The notes under the pieces were generated by a model that saw only the letters and a list, made by a program, of their open reading frames with translations, had not been told where the DNA came from and did not search any database. A stretch of DNA of 35,449 nt from Candidatus Eiseniibacteriota bacterium (GTDB taxonomy: Bacteria; Eisenbacteria; RBG-16-71-46; CAIMUX01), in assembly GCA_903844735.1 (NCBI GenBank), contig CAIMUX010000084.1, positions 1 through 35,449 of the forward strand, given 5' to 3'. Each line of letters begins with the position of its first letter. The first letter of the stretch is position 1. Made by a program: the position numbers and the translations under genes. This document shows positions 24,265 through 33,129 of this stretch, in pieces.

Positions 24265-24834
24265 CTATACTTCGAACACGGGCAGCCCGAGCCGCAGCGT
24301 GATCTCCCGTGCGATCGCCTCCACCGTCCTGTTGTCGGTCTCCACCTCCAGATCGGCGCCCCGGTATAGCGGGTCGCGGATCGGCATCAGCCGCGCCACC
24401 GTTTCCTCCTGATCGAGCCCCTCAAGCAGGGGGCGTCGCGGGCTCCCGGGCTCCTCCAACCGCCGCAGTACCTCGTCGCGCGAGACGCGCAGCCACACAA
24501 TGAGGCAACGGGCGGCCAGCAGGGCGCGGTTTTCGTCCACCAACACCGTCCCGCCGCCGCAGCCGATGATCGTCCCTGCCCCGCGGCAAAGATCGCCCAG
24601 CACCGCGGCCTCCATCCTCCGGAAATGCGACTCGCCCTTCTCGGCGAAAATGCGGTGAATCGGCATCCCCTCGAGTCCCTCCACGATCGCATCGACATCC
24701 ACGAAGGCGAGTCCGGTGAGACGGGCCAAGGCCGCACCGACTTGCGTTTTTCCGGCCGTCATGAAGCCGACGAGGGCGAGGTTGCGATCCGCGGGAAGGC
24801 CCGGCCCGGCGGAGCGGAGAGGGTCGTACCCCAC
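24265..24834 (-). CDS. aroK: Shikimate kinase
   Basis: Phosphorylates shikimate at the 3-hydroxyl with ATP in aromatic amino acid synthesis. The 189 residues show the Walker A loop GFMTAGKTQ (23-31), the DVD motif (46-48) that binds Mg2+ and shikimate, GEShF/RRMEAAVL, the GCGGGTVL shikimate-binding glycines and the lid arginines in SPRRPLLEG. The start is a GTG at 24834, 9 nt after the tatA stop; conserved sequence begins shortly after. The two following genes (rsmD, coaD) continue without gaps, so all are likely in one transcript. Confidence 0.96.
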   Translation of the reverse strand: MGYDPLRSAGPGLPADRNLALVGFMTAGKTQVGAALARLTGLAFVDVDAIVEGLEGMPIHRIFAEKGESHFRRMEAAVLGDLCRGAGTIIGCGGGTVLVDENRALLAARCLIVWLRVSRDEVLRRLEEPGSPRRPLLEGLDQEETVARLMPIRDPLYRGADLEVETDNRTVEAIAREITLRLGLPVFEV

Positions 24835-24843
24835 GGCAGCCGC

Positions 24844-25212
24844 TCAGCCCGCCAAACCCGGGCCAGGGCCCGGATCCGGTTTCAGCGCGATCTCCACGCC
24901 GCCGTCGGCCGCATCGCTCCCGCTAGGCACCCGGGTGACCGGGGCCGGCGCATCGGCAGGCGTCACCGCGGCGGCGGATTCCCCTGACGAGGCCCTCGGA
25001 AGGGCGCCGACGTCGGGGATGGGTCGCATCTCGGGCGCCGTCAACGAATCCGCGGCGTGACGCACATCGCGCTCGATGCCGGACAGCGCATCCCGGACGT
25101 CGCCCAAACCCTTCCCCAGCGCCCGCGCGACCTCGGGGATGCGCTTGGGTCCGAACAGAATGAGCACCGCAAACAGGATAATGAGCAGCTCTTTGCTCTC
25201 GACACCAAACAT
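24844..25212 (-). CDS. tatA: Sec-independent protein translocase subunit TatA/TatE
   Basis: Inner-membrane pore-forming subunit of the twin-arginine translocase, which exports folded proteins. The protein is 122 residues. A short N-terminus with Glu8 leads into a transmembrane helix (about 8-20, LLIILFAVLILFG), the hinge FGPKRIPEVARALGKGLGDVR and an amphipathic helix. The acidic/Pro/Ala-rich C-terminal tail is longer than in typical TatA (80-90 residues). TatB could not be fully excluded, but the FGPKR-P-E hinge fits TatA. tatB and tatC are not in the window. It follows the PorV-like gene after 228 bp and probably begins a new transcription unit. Confidence 0.9.
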   Translation of the reverse strand: MFGVESKELLIILFAVLILFGPKRIPEVARALGKGLGDVRDALSGIERDVRHAADSLTAPEMRPIPDVGALPRASSGESAAAVTPADAPAPVTRVPSGSDAADGGVEIALKPDPGPGPGLAG

Positions 25213-25357
25213 GGTCCGCCCGCGCCTCCGTCTCCGCGTGCGTTGGATGGTAGCAGATGCTCGGGCTGGGCGGTACCGGCGCGTCGGGTGGGCTGGATGG
25301 GTTAGCCCGGGCGGGAGAGGTTCGCCGCAGCGCAGAAGCCGCCCCCATCTACAGGAG

Positions 25358-25390
25358 AACCCCGGTTCTCCCTGCGGGAAAACCGGGGTT
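25358..25390. other. Very stable hairpin between the PorV-like gene and tatA
   Basis: A perfect 10-bp stem, AACCCCGGTT (25358-25367) with AACCGGGGTT (25381-25390). After one mismatch it continues as TCCC-TGC-GGGA inside the loop. It lies 51 bp downstream of the PorV-like gene stop, in the right place to end that transcript, but no T-run follows on either strand. A transcript-end or RNA-stability structure for the envelope operon is the likely role. Confidence 0.6.
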
Positions 25391-25440
25391 CGTGCTCTTG
25401 ACGAATCCGGCGGTACGCCGGACGCGCCCTCGATCGCGCG

Positions 25441-26460
25441 CTAGAAGCTGAACTTCGCCGAGAAGGTGTGGAGATCGTCGAACCAGGTGTCGATCGATTG
25501 GAACGCGTAGTCGACCGTGATCCACGACCCGCTCACCGGGATGTTCACGCCGACCCCGAAGGTCGGCCCGTACATGTAGTCCGACTGCCCCGAGTAGGCA
25601 TAGCCGCCCCGAAGCATGAAGATGTCGCGGTAGGAGTACTCCACCGCGCCGCGCCCCTCGTCGTCGCTGAAGTTGTTACTCTGGAAGCCGCCGTATGCGG
25701 TGACGATGTTGTCCCCCTGCTGCCATGCGCGGATCTCGCCGCCCATCTGGAAGTACGAGGGAAGCTCGAAATCGCTGGAGAGGGTGCTGACCGTGCGGTT
25801 CGAGGCCTGAGGATCATCCCCCGGGACGCGCAGCGAGTACTCGAAATCCGAGCCGCTGAACCGCATGTTCGGACCGAAGTTCTTCATGGCGATGCCGAAC
25901 TTCATCCCCTGCCACCGGGAGTCGTAGTGGAGCCCGAGATCGAAGGCCAAGCCCCTGGCTGTGGCCGACAGCACGCTCTCGCTCACGTAATTCCCCGTCA
26001 TGCCGAAGCTGATCTCATCGGTGACATAACGGGCATAACTCAAGCCCAGGGTGGCGAAGGTGATTCCCTTGACCTCACCCGTTCCCTCTGGCGCGTTGAC
26101 GGTCGTCACATAGAGGTCGCCCACATCGAGAATCTTGGCGTTGATGCCCAACACACCGCCCCCTTGCCGCGCTGCGAGGGCAAAGTACCGAACCTTCATG
26201 TCGGCCAGGTAGTTGGTGTTGGAGAAGAGCACCTCGGTGCCCCGGGCCGCACCCAGCCCGGCCGGGTTGTAGTAGATCGACTCCACCCCATGGTTGCTGG
26301 CCACGGTGGCCCCCCCCAGGGCGAGCCCCCGCGTCCCCACCGGGATACGGAGTTCCTGCGCTCCCGCCGTCCCGATCCGCCGCGAGTTCCCGGCCTGCGC
26401 CGGAGCGACAAGGATCGCGACCGCCAGAAGGAGTGCGATGACTTGGATCGTTCGCTTCAT
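25441..26460 (-). CDS. PorV/PorQ-like outer-membrane beta-barrel protein
   Basis: An outer-membrane protein of 339 residues with a signal peptide (about 1-24, ending PAQAG). The opening RRIGTAGAQELRIPVGTRGLALGGA and SIYYNPAGLG is the hallmark of the PorV/UPF0164 family ('G-A-x-x-L-x-x-x-x-x-A-R-x-x-x-(L/M)-G-G-A ... N-P-A-G-L'). A series of alternating beta-strands follows, and it ends in AKFSF with the terminal aromatic expected for BAM-dependent insertion. In Bacteroidota PorV carries type IX secretion substrates to the attachment complex; in other FCB phyla the function is unproven. It is the last of three genes (TonB receptor, FlgD-Ig secreted protein, this one), 44 nt after its neighbour. 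The ATG at 26460 has GGAGG 10 nt upstream. Confidence 0.85.
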   Translation of the reverse strand: MKRTIQVIALLLAVAILVAPAQAGNSRRIGTAGAQELRIPVGTRGLALGGATVASNHGVESIYYNPAGLGAARGTEVLFSNTNYLADMKVRYFALAARQGGGVLGINAKILDVGDLYVTTVNAPEGTGEVKGITFATLGLSYARYVTDEISFGMTGNYVSESVLSATARGLAFDLGLHYDSRWQGMKFGIAMKNFGPNMRFSGSDFEYSLRVPGDDPQASNRTVSTLSSDFELPSYFQMGGEIRAWQQGDNIVTAYGGFQSNNFSDDEGRGAVEYSYRDIFMLRGGYAYSGQSDYMYGPTFGVGVNIPVSGSWITVDYAFQSIDTWFDDLHTFSAKFSF

Positions 26461-26504
26461 GGTAGAAAAACCTCCCGCTTCCTGGATTCCCTTCCGGCGC
26501 TCGC

Positions 26505-29500
26505 CTAGAAGGTGTTCAGCCGCTCCTTCTCGACGAAGATCGCCATCCGGCCGGTGGTCGTTCCCATCGCGGCGCCGGCGGCGTTCTTTCCTTCGATGTG
26601 GTAGATGTACACGCCGCTGCCCACCGGCAACCGGCGATCGGTCTGTAGGTCCCATGCGAGGAACGAGCTGCTCGGGTTGTCCTTCTCGAGCGTGCGGACC
26701 AGGTCACCGGCGAGGTTGAAGATCCGCACCGTCGCCATCGGCGGCATGCGCGTGAACTTCACCACCCGCTCGAACTGGTTCATTTCGTAGGCGGAGTGCG
26801 CGAAATACGGATTCGGCACCACGCGGATGAGCGAGAGGTCGTTCTTCATCACCGAAGCGTCGAACTTCACGCCTCGGGTGGCGATGGTGAACTTGTCGAG
26901 CGGGGTGTTCGGCTTGGTGGTGGAAAATTGGATCACCGTCCCCGTCGCGGGCAAAACCGGCGGTCGCGCCTCGTTCACATCAGGCGTCTCCGGGTCATCC
27001 TCGATCTGCGCGGACCCGATGACCATGCGAGCGATCAGCTCGACACCGGCTTCGCCGGTCACGTCCACATCGATCACGCCGTTATCGCGGGCATCGGCGA
27101 CAAAGTCCGCATAGGTGCCGGCGTTCGGATCAATGGTAAAGACGTAGATCCAATCGGTGATCAGGTACCCGAAGACCGCGTCGACATCCACGGAATCGGG
27201 GGCGAAGTCGAACACGCCCGGGGTATAGGTTCCGTTCATTACCGGGATCAGTCGGACATCTTCGCCATCGGCCGGATTGCGCTGGTAGAGCCCGAACGGC
27301 ACGTGTGCGGCCTGACCATCATTGAATGACCACCAGGCGTAGTTATCCGGATCATCATCCCACTTCATGATGATGTCCCAACCGGAGTTGTTCGCTTCAC
27401 TGCGCACGAAGCGGCTGATGGCGGAGGTCTCCGTCCCGTCACCACCCCCTACCGCTATGATGTACGTCCCGGTCGAACCGATGCTGAGGAAGAGGTCGTT
27501 GCCCGGGCCACCCCACTTGTCCGGTGGAACCGGCTGGGGGACCCCCAGGCTGTCCGGCGCCATGATCTCATCGACCATGGGACGAGGTCGCGTGTTCCGC
27601 TTGAACCCGGGAATCGCGCCCACGACCTTCCAGAGGATGCCGTCCGCCTCAGCGTAGACCTCGTCTCCTGTCTGATTGCGCTGATGAGCCAGGACGGTCC
27701 GCCCACCGGTGGTCTTGAGATCCCAGAAAGCGCCCACGGAATCCGCGTCGAAGGTGACCTCGTACGTCTCCCCGGTGGTCGCAGCCGGGTTGAGCAGGAT
27801 CGGGTAGACTCTTCCGTCGCTCGTTCCCGCGTGGACGACGTTCAGCGTGTCGCCGGCCCCGCCGTCGCCCAGGATGGTCCCAGCCGATGGCTGCTGTGGC
27901 ACGAGCTCGATCGGGTCGATGGAGTTCTCCAGGGTCTTGAGGCCGGCCGCGGCGGAGTCGCCGTACCCATAGGCTGTCACCCCGAAAAAGTAAGACCGGC
28001 CGTTCCGCAACGTGCCGCCACGGTTCTCGTCGGTCGTGATCATGACCCGGCGTCTGATCCCGCTGTCGGTGCCGAACTGCACCGGCTTGTTGATCACGAC
28101 GCCCGTCTCGAGGTCGAACTGGTCGTCGAAGATGAACGCGAGATTGTCGCTCAGGTCGTAGGTGACGACCCGCTTCCACGGCCCGGCCACCGACTCTCCC
28201 ATGTAGACGTTGTACCCCTCGAAAACGTAACCCGGTTCGTCGTACGTCGTTTCGGAGGTGTCGCCCCAGTACAGGACGATCTCGTTGTCGACGCGCGCCG
28301 CGTTCACGACGGGCCGGGGCGGCGGGCTGGGCAGGTCGAAGTTCGCGTCGAACGCGGCCTGCGCGAACTTGTCGTTGAATTTCAGGGCGGTGATGCTGGT
28401 CAACCGGTCCTTCCCCTGCCCTACGATCACGGCGCAGACCACCGTTTGCGTATCGCCCGGAGCCATGGTGAACGGGCCGGAGGAGAGCATCATGCGCCGG
28501 TCGGCCGGGTTGCTGTCCAGCCAACCGGTGGCCTTCGTCGGGTCGCCGGCGTGCATGAACTTGCTGGGAAGGTTGGTCGTGGGGTCGATGACCGTCGCCC
28601 CGTCGGCCGCGAGGCCTTGCTGGTAATAGTAGGCCTTCGCCGGCGAGTCGGGATCGGTCCCGTTGATGTACTTGTTGAAGGAGGTCATCGGCAGTTCTCT
28701 GCCGTCATCGCCGATGGGCCCCTGGAAGAAGTCGAACCCCACCGCGGGCGGAGTCGACGCGTATATATTGTCGGTGTTGGTGGCGTTATAGCAGTACCCG
28801 AGGGACAGCGTGGTGTCGCAGCCGACGAGGTCGTCCGACGAGCCGCCGAGGTCCGGGTCCGACCAGATCGACACATACGTGTCCACGAGAGTGTTGGCAC
28901 CCTTGTTGATGATCAGGTACTTCATGAAGATCACGTCCCCGAGGGAGCCGGTCCGGTTGAAGGCGAACGTGGTCTGCTGGATCTCGACGCCCAGCCCGAT
29001 GGCGCTAGCCGCGTTGTTGGCGACCCGGCTGGAGTCGTTGAAGACGCTCCAGATCGTCTGGTCACCGATCAGCCCGGGCAGACTGTCCGGCCCGACGACC
29101 GGCGCGCCGTCGGCACGCGGCCAGTTCGCGTAGTCGGCACTGGTCGGGCCGTCGCCGAGGGTGATCTTGTAGGCCTGGTACCGGGGGTTCGTCGGATCGG
29201 CCGGCCGGCCGTTGGGCAGGATCGGTCCGGGCCCGTAGGTGTTCGAGTACTCGGCCACCGAGGTGCGGACCTGGCCGTCTACCTTGGCGCCGATCCAGAT
29301 CCCGGCCGCGTAGATCGCGGCCTTGTTCGTCCCCTTTGGGAAGATCAGTCCCGAGTTGCCGGTTCCGATGTTGTACGCAAACGACCCCTGGTTCGTCACG
29401 AACATGTCCAGGTTGTTGACGTCCATCCGGGTGTCCGTATCGTAGTCCTGGGGCACCGGGGTGGCCGTACGCACTTGCACGTCCGCCCCGGCCGCGCCGG

Positions 29501-29564
29501 CAACAAGAATCAGCCCAAGCAGGCACAGAACCGTTCCGGTCCGCACCCATCCTCTCCGCTTCAT
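26505..29564 (-). CDS. Large secreted/surface protein with C-terminal FlgD-type Ig-like domain
   Basis: About 1019 residues. A signal peptide (1-27, hydrophobic core TVLCLLGLILVAGAAGA) is followed by a long beta-rich, Asp/Asn/Gly-rich ectodomain. Fibronectin-like stretches are visible near the middle (IVLYWGDTSETTYDE and YNVYMGESVAGPWKRV). The C-terminal section opens LSLIRVVPNPYFAHSAYE, continues as VRIFNLAGDLVRTLEKDN and WDLQTDRRLPVGSGVYIYHI, and ends RLNTF. This is the FlgD/CHU-type Ig module used by many FCB-group bacteria at the end of exported proteins. No catalytic motif was recognised. Its place between a TonB receptor gene and a PorV-like gene suggests a SusD-like partner or a PorV-dependent export substrate. 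The ATG at 29564 was chosen because GGAGG lies 6 nt upstream. Confidence 0.8.
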   Translation of the reverse strand: MKRRGWVRTGTVLCLLGLILVAGAAGADVQVRTATPVPQDYDTDTRMDVNNLDMFVTNQGSFAYNIGTGNSGLIFPKGTNKAAIYAAGIWIGAKVDGQVRTSVAEYSNTYGPGPILPNGRPADPTNPRYQAYKITLGDGPTSADYANWPRADGAPVVGPDSLPGLIGDQTIWSVFNDSSRVANNAASAIGLGVEIQQTTFAFNRTGSLGDVIFMKYLIINKGANTLVDTYVSIWSDPDLGGSSDDLVGCDTTLSLGYCYNATNTDNIYASTPPAVGFDFFQGPIGDDGRELPMTSFNKYINGTDPDSPAKAYYYQQGLAADGATVIDPTTNLPSKFMHAGDPTKATGWLDSNPADRRMMLSSGPFTMAPGDTQTVVCAVIVGQGKDRLTSITALKFNDKFAQAAFDANFDLPSPPPRPVVNAARVDNEIVLYWGDTSETTYDEPGYVFEGYNVYMGESVAGPWKRVVTYDLSDNLAFIFDDQFDLETGVVINKPVQFGTDSGIRRRVMITTDENRGGTLRNGRSYFFGVTAYGYGDSAAAGLKTLENSIDPIELVPQQPSAGTILGDGGAGDTLNVVHAGTSDGRVYPILLNPAATTGETYEVTFDADSVGAFWDLKTTGGRTVLAHQRNQTGDEVYAEADGILWKVVGAIPGFKRNTRPRPMVDEIMAPDSLGVPQPVPPDKWGGPGNDLFLSIGSTGTYIIAVGGGDGTETSAISRFVRSEANNSGWDIIMKWDDDPDNYAWWSFNDGQAAHVPFGLYQRNPADGEDVRLIPVMNGTYTPGVFDFAPDSVDVDAVFGYLITDWIYVFTIDPNAGTYADFVADARDNGVIDVDVTGEAGVELIARMVIGSAQIEDDPETPDVNEARPPVLPATGTVIQFSTTKPNTPLDKFTIATRGVKFDASVMKNDLSLIRVVPNPYFAHSAYEMNQFERVVKFTRMPPMATVRIFNLAGDLVRTLEKDNPSSSFLAWDLQTDRRLPVGSGVYIYHIEGKNAAGAAMGTTTGRMAIFVEKERLNTF

Positions 29565-29631
29565 CTGCATCCTCCATAGTCCGGCCCGCATCGAGGCCGG
29601 TTCCCCGGGCATCCCGCCCGGTTTTCCCCGC

Positions 29632-32475
29632 CTAGAAGCTGGTCTTGAGGCCGAAGCGCACCATGCGCGGGATCCCGAAGTTGCTCGGGTTCGTTTCCTT
29701 CAGCTTAAACGCCGCGACGCCTGCGGCCCCAAAGTCCTGCGCCCACTTGCGGCCTTCCTCGGTCGCAAGCCAGCCGGTGGTTCGGGCCGACCCGCTCGAC
29801 TGGTAGACATTGAGTTCGGAGACCGTGTCGAACAGATTGAGGATCCACACGAAGGCGTCGATCCCCATGCCGCCCGCGTTGAAACTCCGCGTCAGCTTGC
29901 CGTCGACCCGGTGCGTCCATGGGCCGTAGCGCGAGTTGATCGGGCCGGTCGGGGTGGTGCTGACCGCGGCCAGGGTGACCTCGTTCTGCGTCACGATCGG
30001 CGTATAAGGGAACCCGCTGGCCGCGTTGAAGAGGATGTTCAGGTTCAGCTTTTCCAACGGCCGGAAACCGGCCACCTGCGGCCCCATGTCTTCGTAGGTG
30101 CGATAGTCGAGGTTCAACGAGAGCTTGTGGCGCTGGTCGAACGACAGCGGCGAGGTCTGCTTGGGTGCTTCGGAGATCGTCCAGGCGATGTTTCCCTGGC
30201 TCGTAGAAATGGATCCGGTGCCGTTGGCGAAGGAGAGGCTGTAGGACGCGCTCCCCGACACACCCATCGTCTCCATCACCTGCACGTTCAAATCGACACC
30301 CTTGATGGTGCCGAAGTCGCTGTTCCGGAAAGAAGCGAAGTTGGCCGGGATGGATGGCTGGTTCTGGACTTGAACCAGGTTCTGCACGTCCTTGTAATAG
30401 GCGGTCGCGTCCACGCGGAGCTTCGAGCTCGGCGCGTGTGTGATGCCGACCTCGTAGGCCGTGGTCGTCTCCGGCTGCAGGTTCGGATTCCCGAAGGGGA
30501 AGTAGTAGCCGCCCATGCGGATCTTGTACTCGAGATAGCGGTAGCTGGTGTACAAGTCCTGCAGGTTCGGCTGCTGGAAGAACCTCCCGTAGTTGGCATG
30601 GAAGAGGGTCTTCTCGGAGACCGGGAAGCCGACGCCGAGCCGCGGGCTGATCTTGTTCTTCGCTTTGGAGGCCGTGAGGTCGGAGGGATCGAGGTTGGAG
30701 GCGTTGTCGCCCGCCAGCGGTCGGTTCGCGTTGACCAGCATCTGGGTCTTCGGATCGAGGTAGTCATACCGGATGCCCGCGTTCACGACGAAGTCGCTGT
30801 ACTCGTACTTGTTCTGCACGTAGGCCGAGGCCGACAGGGGGTGTTTGGCCCCATCCTCGAACAGGCCTTCCTTTCCGTTGAGCTCCGTGGTTCCGAGGCG
30901 ATCGTAACCGTAGTTGACCACGTCGTCGAGGCCGCCGCCGTCGACCCCGAGGTAGTAGGTGGCCGGGTAGAGGGCCTGGTAGAAGCGTAGGGTGTGGCGC
31001 TGCAGGTCGACGCCGAACTTGGCGGCGTTGTGCTCGCTCCACTTGTGGGTCATGTCTCCGGTAAGGCCGACGTAGGACGACTTCCGATGCTGATAGTCGT
31101 CCACGACCCGTCCCGGTGTGGAGTCGTGGTCGGCCGGCCAGAAGAGGCTGTAGAGGTCCATGCGGCGATTGCCGATATCCTCGACCCAGGTCGAGTCCGG
31201 TCCCTCGTGGCGCGTGCGGAGACGGCCGTAGGCGTTCAGGTTGTTGAAGAGGATGCCGTCCCCCGACTCGCGCTCGGTCATGAAGTAGTTACCGCTGAGG
31301 TTGAAGTAGGTGTCGGGATTGAGCTTGTCGGTAAAGGTGGCGAAGTAGGACGAGTTGCGGTCCTCGTACCGCGGCATGTGGGCGCCCGTGAATCGGTAGT
31401 TGTGAATGTACTCCTGCCAGTCGTCCCGGGAGCCGAGCGTCCCGGCCTTGAGGCCCATCCCAGGCGACAGCTTCCAGGCGACCTTGCCCTGCCACGTCCA
31501 GCCGGAGAGCTGGTTAAACGGCAGCGGTCCGTCGGCGAGGGAACGCGGCGAGCGGTCCTTCTGCCACCGGCGCTCACCGGAGGCGAAGAAGGTGACCTTG
31601 TCGTTGTCCGGCAGGAGCGGCCCGCCGAGCGACGCCCCGTAGATGTTGTAGTCGTATTTCTTGGCCCCGACCCACGCGCCGCCAATGTTGTCGGTGACCG
31701 CTTCGAGGGTTCCGAAGTACTTCGCGCCGCCCTCCTTGGTCACGACGTTCACCGCGCCGGACATGATGCGGCCGTACTCGGCGGCGAAGCCACCGGTCAT
31801 GACGACGACCTGCTCCACCGCATTGGTGTTGATGCTGGTGGTCGAGTACCCGGTCAGCGGATCCTGCTGGGAGAAGCCGTCCACGAAGTAGGCGACCTCG
31901 TTGGCGCGTCCGCCGCGGATGAAGAGGATCGGATTGTTGGTCGTCTCGTTGCCCGCCAGGTCGACGGTCGTGGAGCCCTGACTGCTCACGACACCCGCCT
32001 GGATGGATGCGGCGTCCTGGTAACCGCGGGTGGGCAACGAGTTGTACTGCTTGCTGTCCAGGATACGGACGGTGGACGTGGCGTCGCGCTGGAAGACCGG
32101 ACGCTGCGCCTCCACCTTGACCGCATCCAGCGTGGTGGCCACCGTCTGCTCCAAACTGAAGTTCAGCTCGGTGGTGAAGTCCGGCGCCACGAGGACATTC
32201 TGGATCAGGAGCGGTTTGTACCCGATCACCTGCGCCTGAACGTCGTACGTCCCGGCCCCCACGTTGAGGATGAAATAGTTGCCGTCCGGACCGGTCGATG
32301 CGCCCATCGTGGTCGTCACGATGATCACCGCCGCACTGGCGATCGGCTCGCCCGTGCCCGCATCCTTGACGACTCCGGAAATCTTGCCCACCGTGCCGGC
32401 GGAAGCCGCTGTCGCAACAACCCCCGCCAGCAGCAGGACAAGACCGGTGCGAATGAGAGTTCGTTCGTGGAACAT
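29632..32475 (-). CDS. TonB-dependent receptor with N-terminal carboxypeptidase-regulatory-like domain
   Basis: An outer-membrane receptor of 947 residues. A signal peptide (1-26) leads into a carboxypeptidase-regulatory-like beta-sandwich (about 30-110: ISGVVKDAGTGEPIASAAVI, GNYFILNVGAGTYDVQAQ), then a TonB plug domain (about 125-245: ILFIRGGRANEVAYFVDG, VVVMTGGFAAEYGRIMSGAV, NVVTKEGG), then a 22-strand-type barrel region. That region has aromatic-rich strands (YFNLSGNYFMTERESG, ISPRLGVGFPVSEKTLFHANYG, RFFQQPNLQDLYTSYRYLEY) and ends GLKTSF. This layout is that of SusC/CirA-like receptors of FCB bacteria, which import oligosaccharides, peptides or metal chelates; the substrate is not deducible. 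It is the first gene of a three-gene minus-strand unit. The ATG at 32475 has a G-run just upstream. Confidence 0.92.
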   Translation of the reverse strand: MFHERTLIRTGLVLLLAGVVATAASAGTVGKISGVVKDAGTGEPIASAAVIIVTTTMGASTGPDGNYFILNVGAGTYDVQAQVIGYKPLLIQNVLVAPDFTTELNFSLEQTVATTLDAVKVEAQRPVFQRDATSTVRILDSKQYNSLPTRGYQDAASIQAGVVSSQGSTTVDLAGNETTNNPILFIRGGRANEVAYFVDGFSQQDPLTGYSTTSINTNAVEQVVVMTGGFAAEYGRIMSGAVNVVTKEGGAKYFGTLEAVTDNIGGAWVGAKKYDYNIYGASLGGPLLPDNDKVTFFASGERRWQKDRSPRSLADGPLPFNQLSGWTWQGKVAWKLSPGMGLKAGTLGSRDDWQEYIHNYRFTGAHMPRYEDRNSSYFATFTDKLNPDTYFNLSGNYFMTERESGDGILFNNLNAYGRLRTRHEGPDSTWVEDIGNRRMDLYSLFWPADHDSTPGRVVDDYQHRKSSYVGLTGDMTHKWSEHNAAKFGVDLQRHTLRFYQALYPATYYLGVDGGGLDDVVNYGYDRLGTTELNGKEGLFEDGAKHPLSASAYVQNKYEYSDFVVNAGIRYDYLDPKTQMLVNANRPLAGDNASNLDPSDLTASKAKNKISPRLGVGFPVSEKTLFHANYGRFFQQPNLQDLYTSYRYLEYKIRMGGYYFPFGNPNLQPETTTAYEVGITHAPSSKLRVDATAYYKDVQNLVQVQNQPSIPANFASFRNSDFGTIKGVDLNVQVMETMGVSGSASYSLSFANGTGSISTSQGNIAWTISEAPKQTSPLSFDQRHKLSLNLDYRTYEDMGPQVAGFRPLEKLNLNILFNAASGFPYTPIVTQNEVTLAAVSTTPTGPINSRYGPWTHRVDGKLTRSFNAGGMGIDAFVWILNLFDTVSELNVYQSSGSARTTGWLATEEGRKWAQDFGAAGVAAFKLKETNPSNFGIPRMVRFGLKTSF

Positions 32476-33129
32476 AGGCCCCCCTTGCCTGGATCCTTAG
32501 GCCCTTAGATTCTTCTCCGGACCAGCCCCTCCCGGACGACCTCCCTGGTCCATCCTGGCCCGGTGCCGCGCAGCGCCCTCAGCCCGCAGACAGGCGTCCA
32601 AACGGGGTGGCGCGCCAAAGCACATGCGCATTCTCAGCGCCGCGCACGGCCTATACTCATGCCCGGCACGACGCTAGGTCCGATCTTCTGACCCTGTCAA
32701 GCATCAATATGAGTGGCGCAGGCCGACGATCGCACGGCCCGGTCCGAGAATCGGCCCTGACCTCGCCTGCCGAAGGCCGCGTCGCTTCACTTCCGACACA
32801 CCGGAGCGTATCGGAACCAGGGCCATCCACCCGGTGGACAGCGAGCCCCTCGATCGCTGCTCACGGATCTGATTCCGACATCGGCTGCCGGGAGTCGGTG
32901 CCTTAGCGGCAAGTCGCACGATCAGAAGGGCGGTCTGCACCCCCCTGTTCCGTCCGGCCCGGCCGACTCCCCTCCGGTGGTGATCCGTAACGTCGCTCGC
33001 CCATGGGAGTTTGGGGTTACGAGACCCCGGCGGTTTGCCGATGAAGAAGAACGGCACGGCGCCTGCCATGCCATCCGGGGATCCCGCCTGTGGATGGCGG
33101 TCCGGATACGCATCTATCGGGAGGTTTGC
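32476..33129. other. Divergent intergenic region between the TonB receptor and pilin genes
   Basis: About 650 bp with no supported gene; open frames here are shadows of composition or of the pilin gene. It must contain the promoters of both divergent units. Two adjacent small hairpins (GGGGT-TACGAG-ACCCC at 33013-33028 and CGGC-GGTTT-GCCG at 33028-33040) lie about 90 nt before the pilin start and may structure its leader. No riboswitch consensus was recognised. Confidence 0.5.
32671..32700 (-). promoter_or_regulatory. Possible sigma-70-type promoter for the TonB-receptor unit
   Basis: On the minus strand a perfect TTGACA (32700-32695) is followed, after 18 bp, by TAGCGT (32676-32671), a weak -10. 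It would give a leader of nearly 190 nt before the receptor ATG. The -10 match is poor and the organism's promoter consensus is unknown. Confidence 0.3.

Noticed and set aside
32840-33045. Possible cyclic di-GMP riboswitch ahead of the pilin operon (GGTTTGCCGATG near 33032)
   Set aside because: The conserved GACGCAAAGCC core and tetraloop receptor could not be found upstream; only two small hairpins are present.
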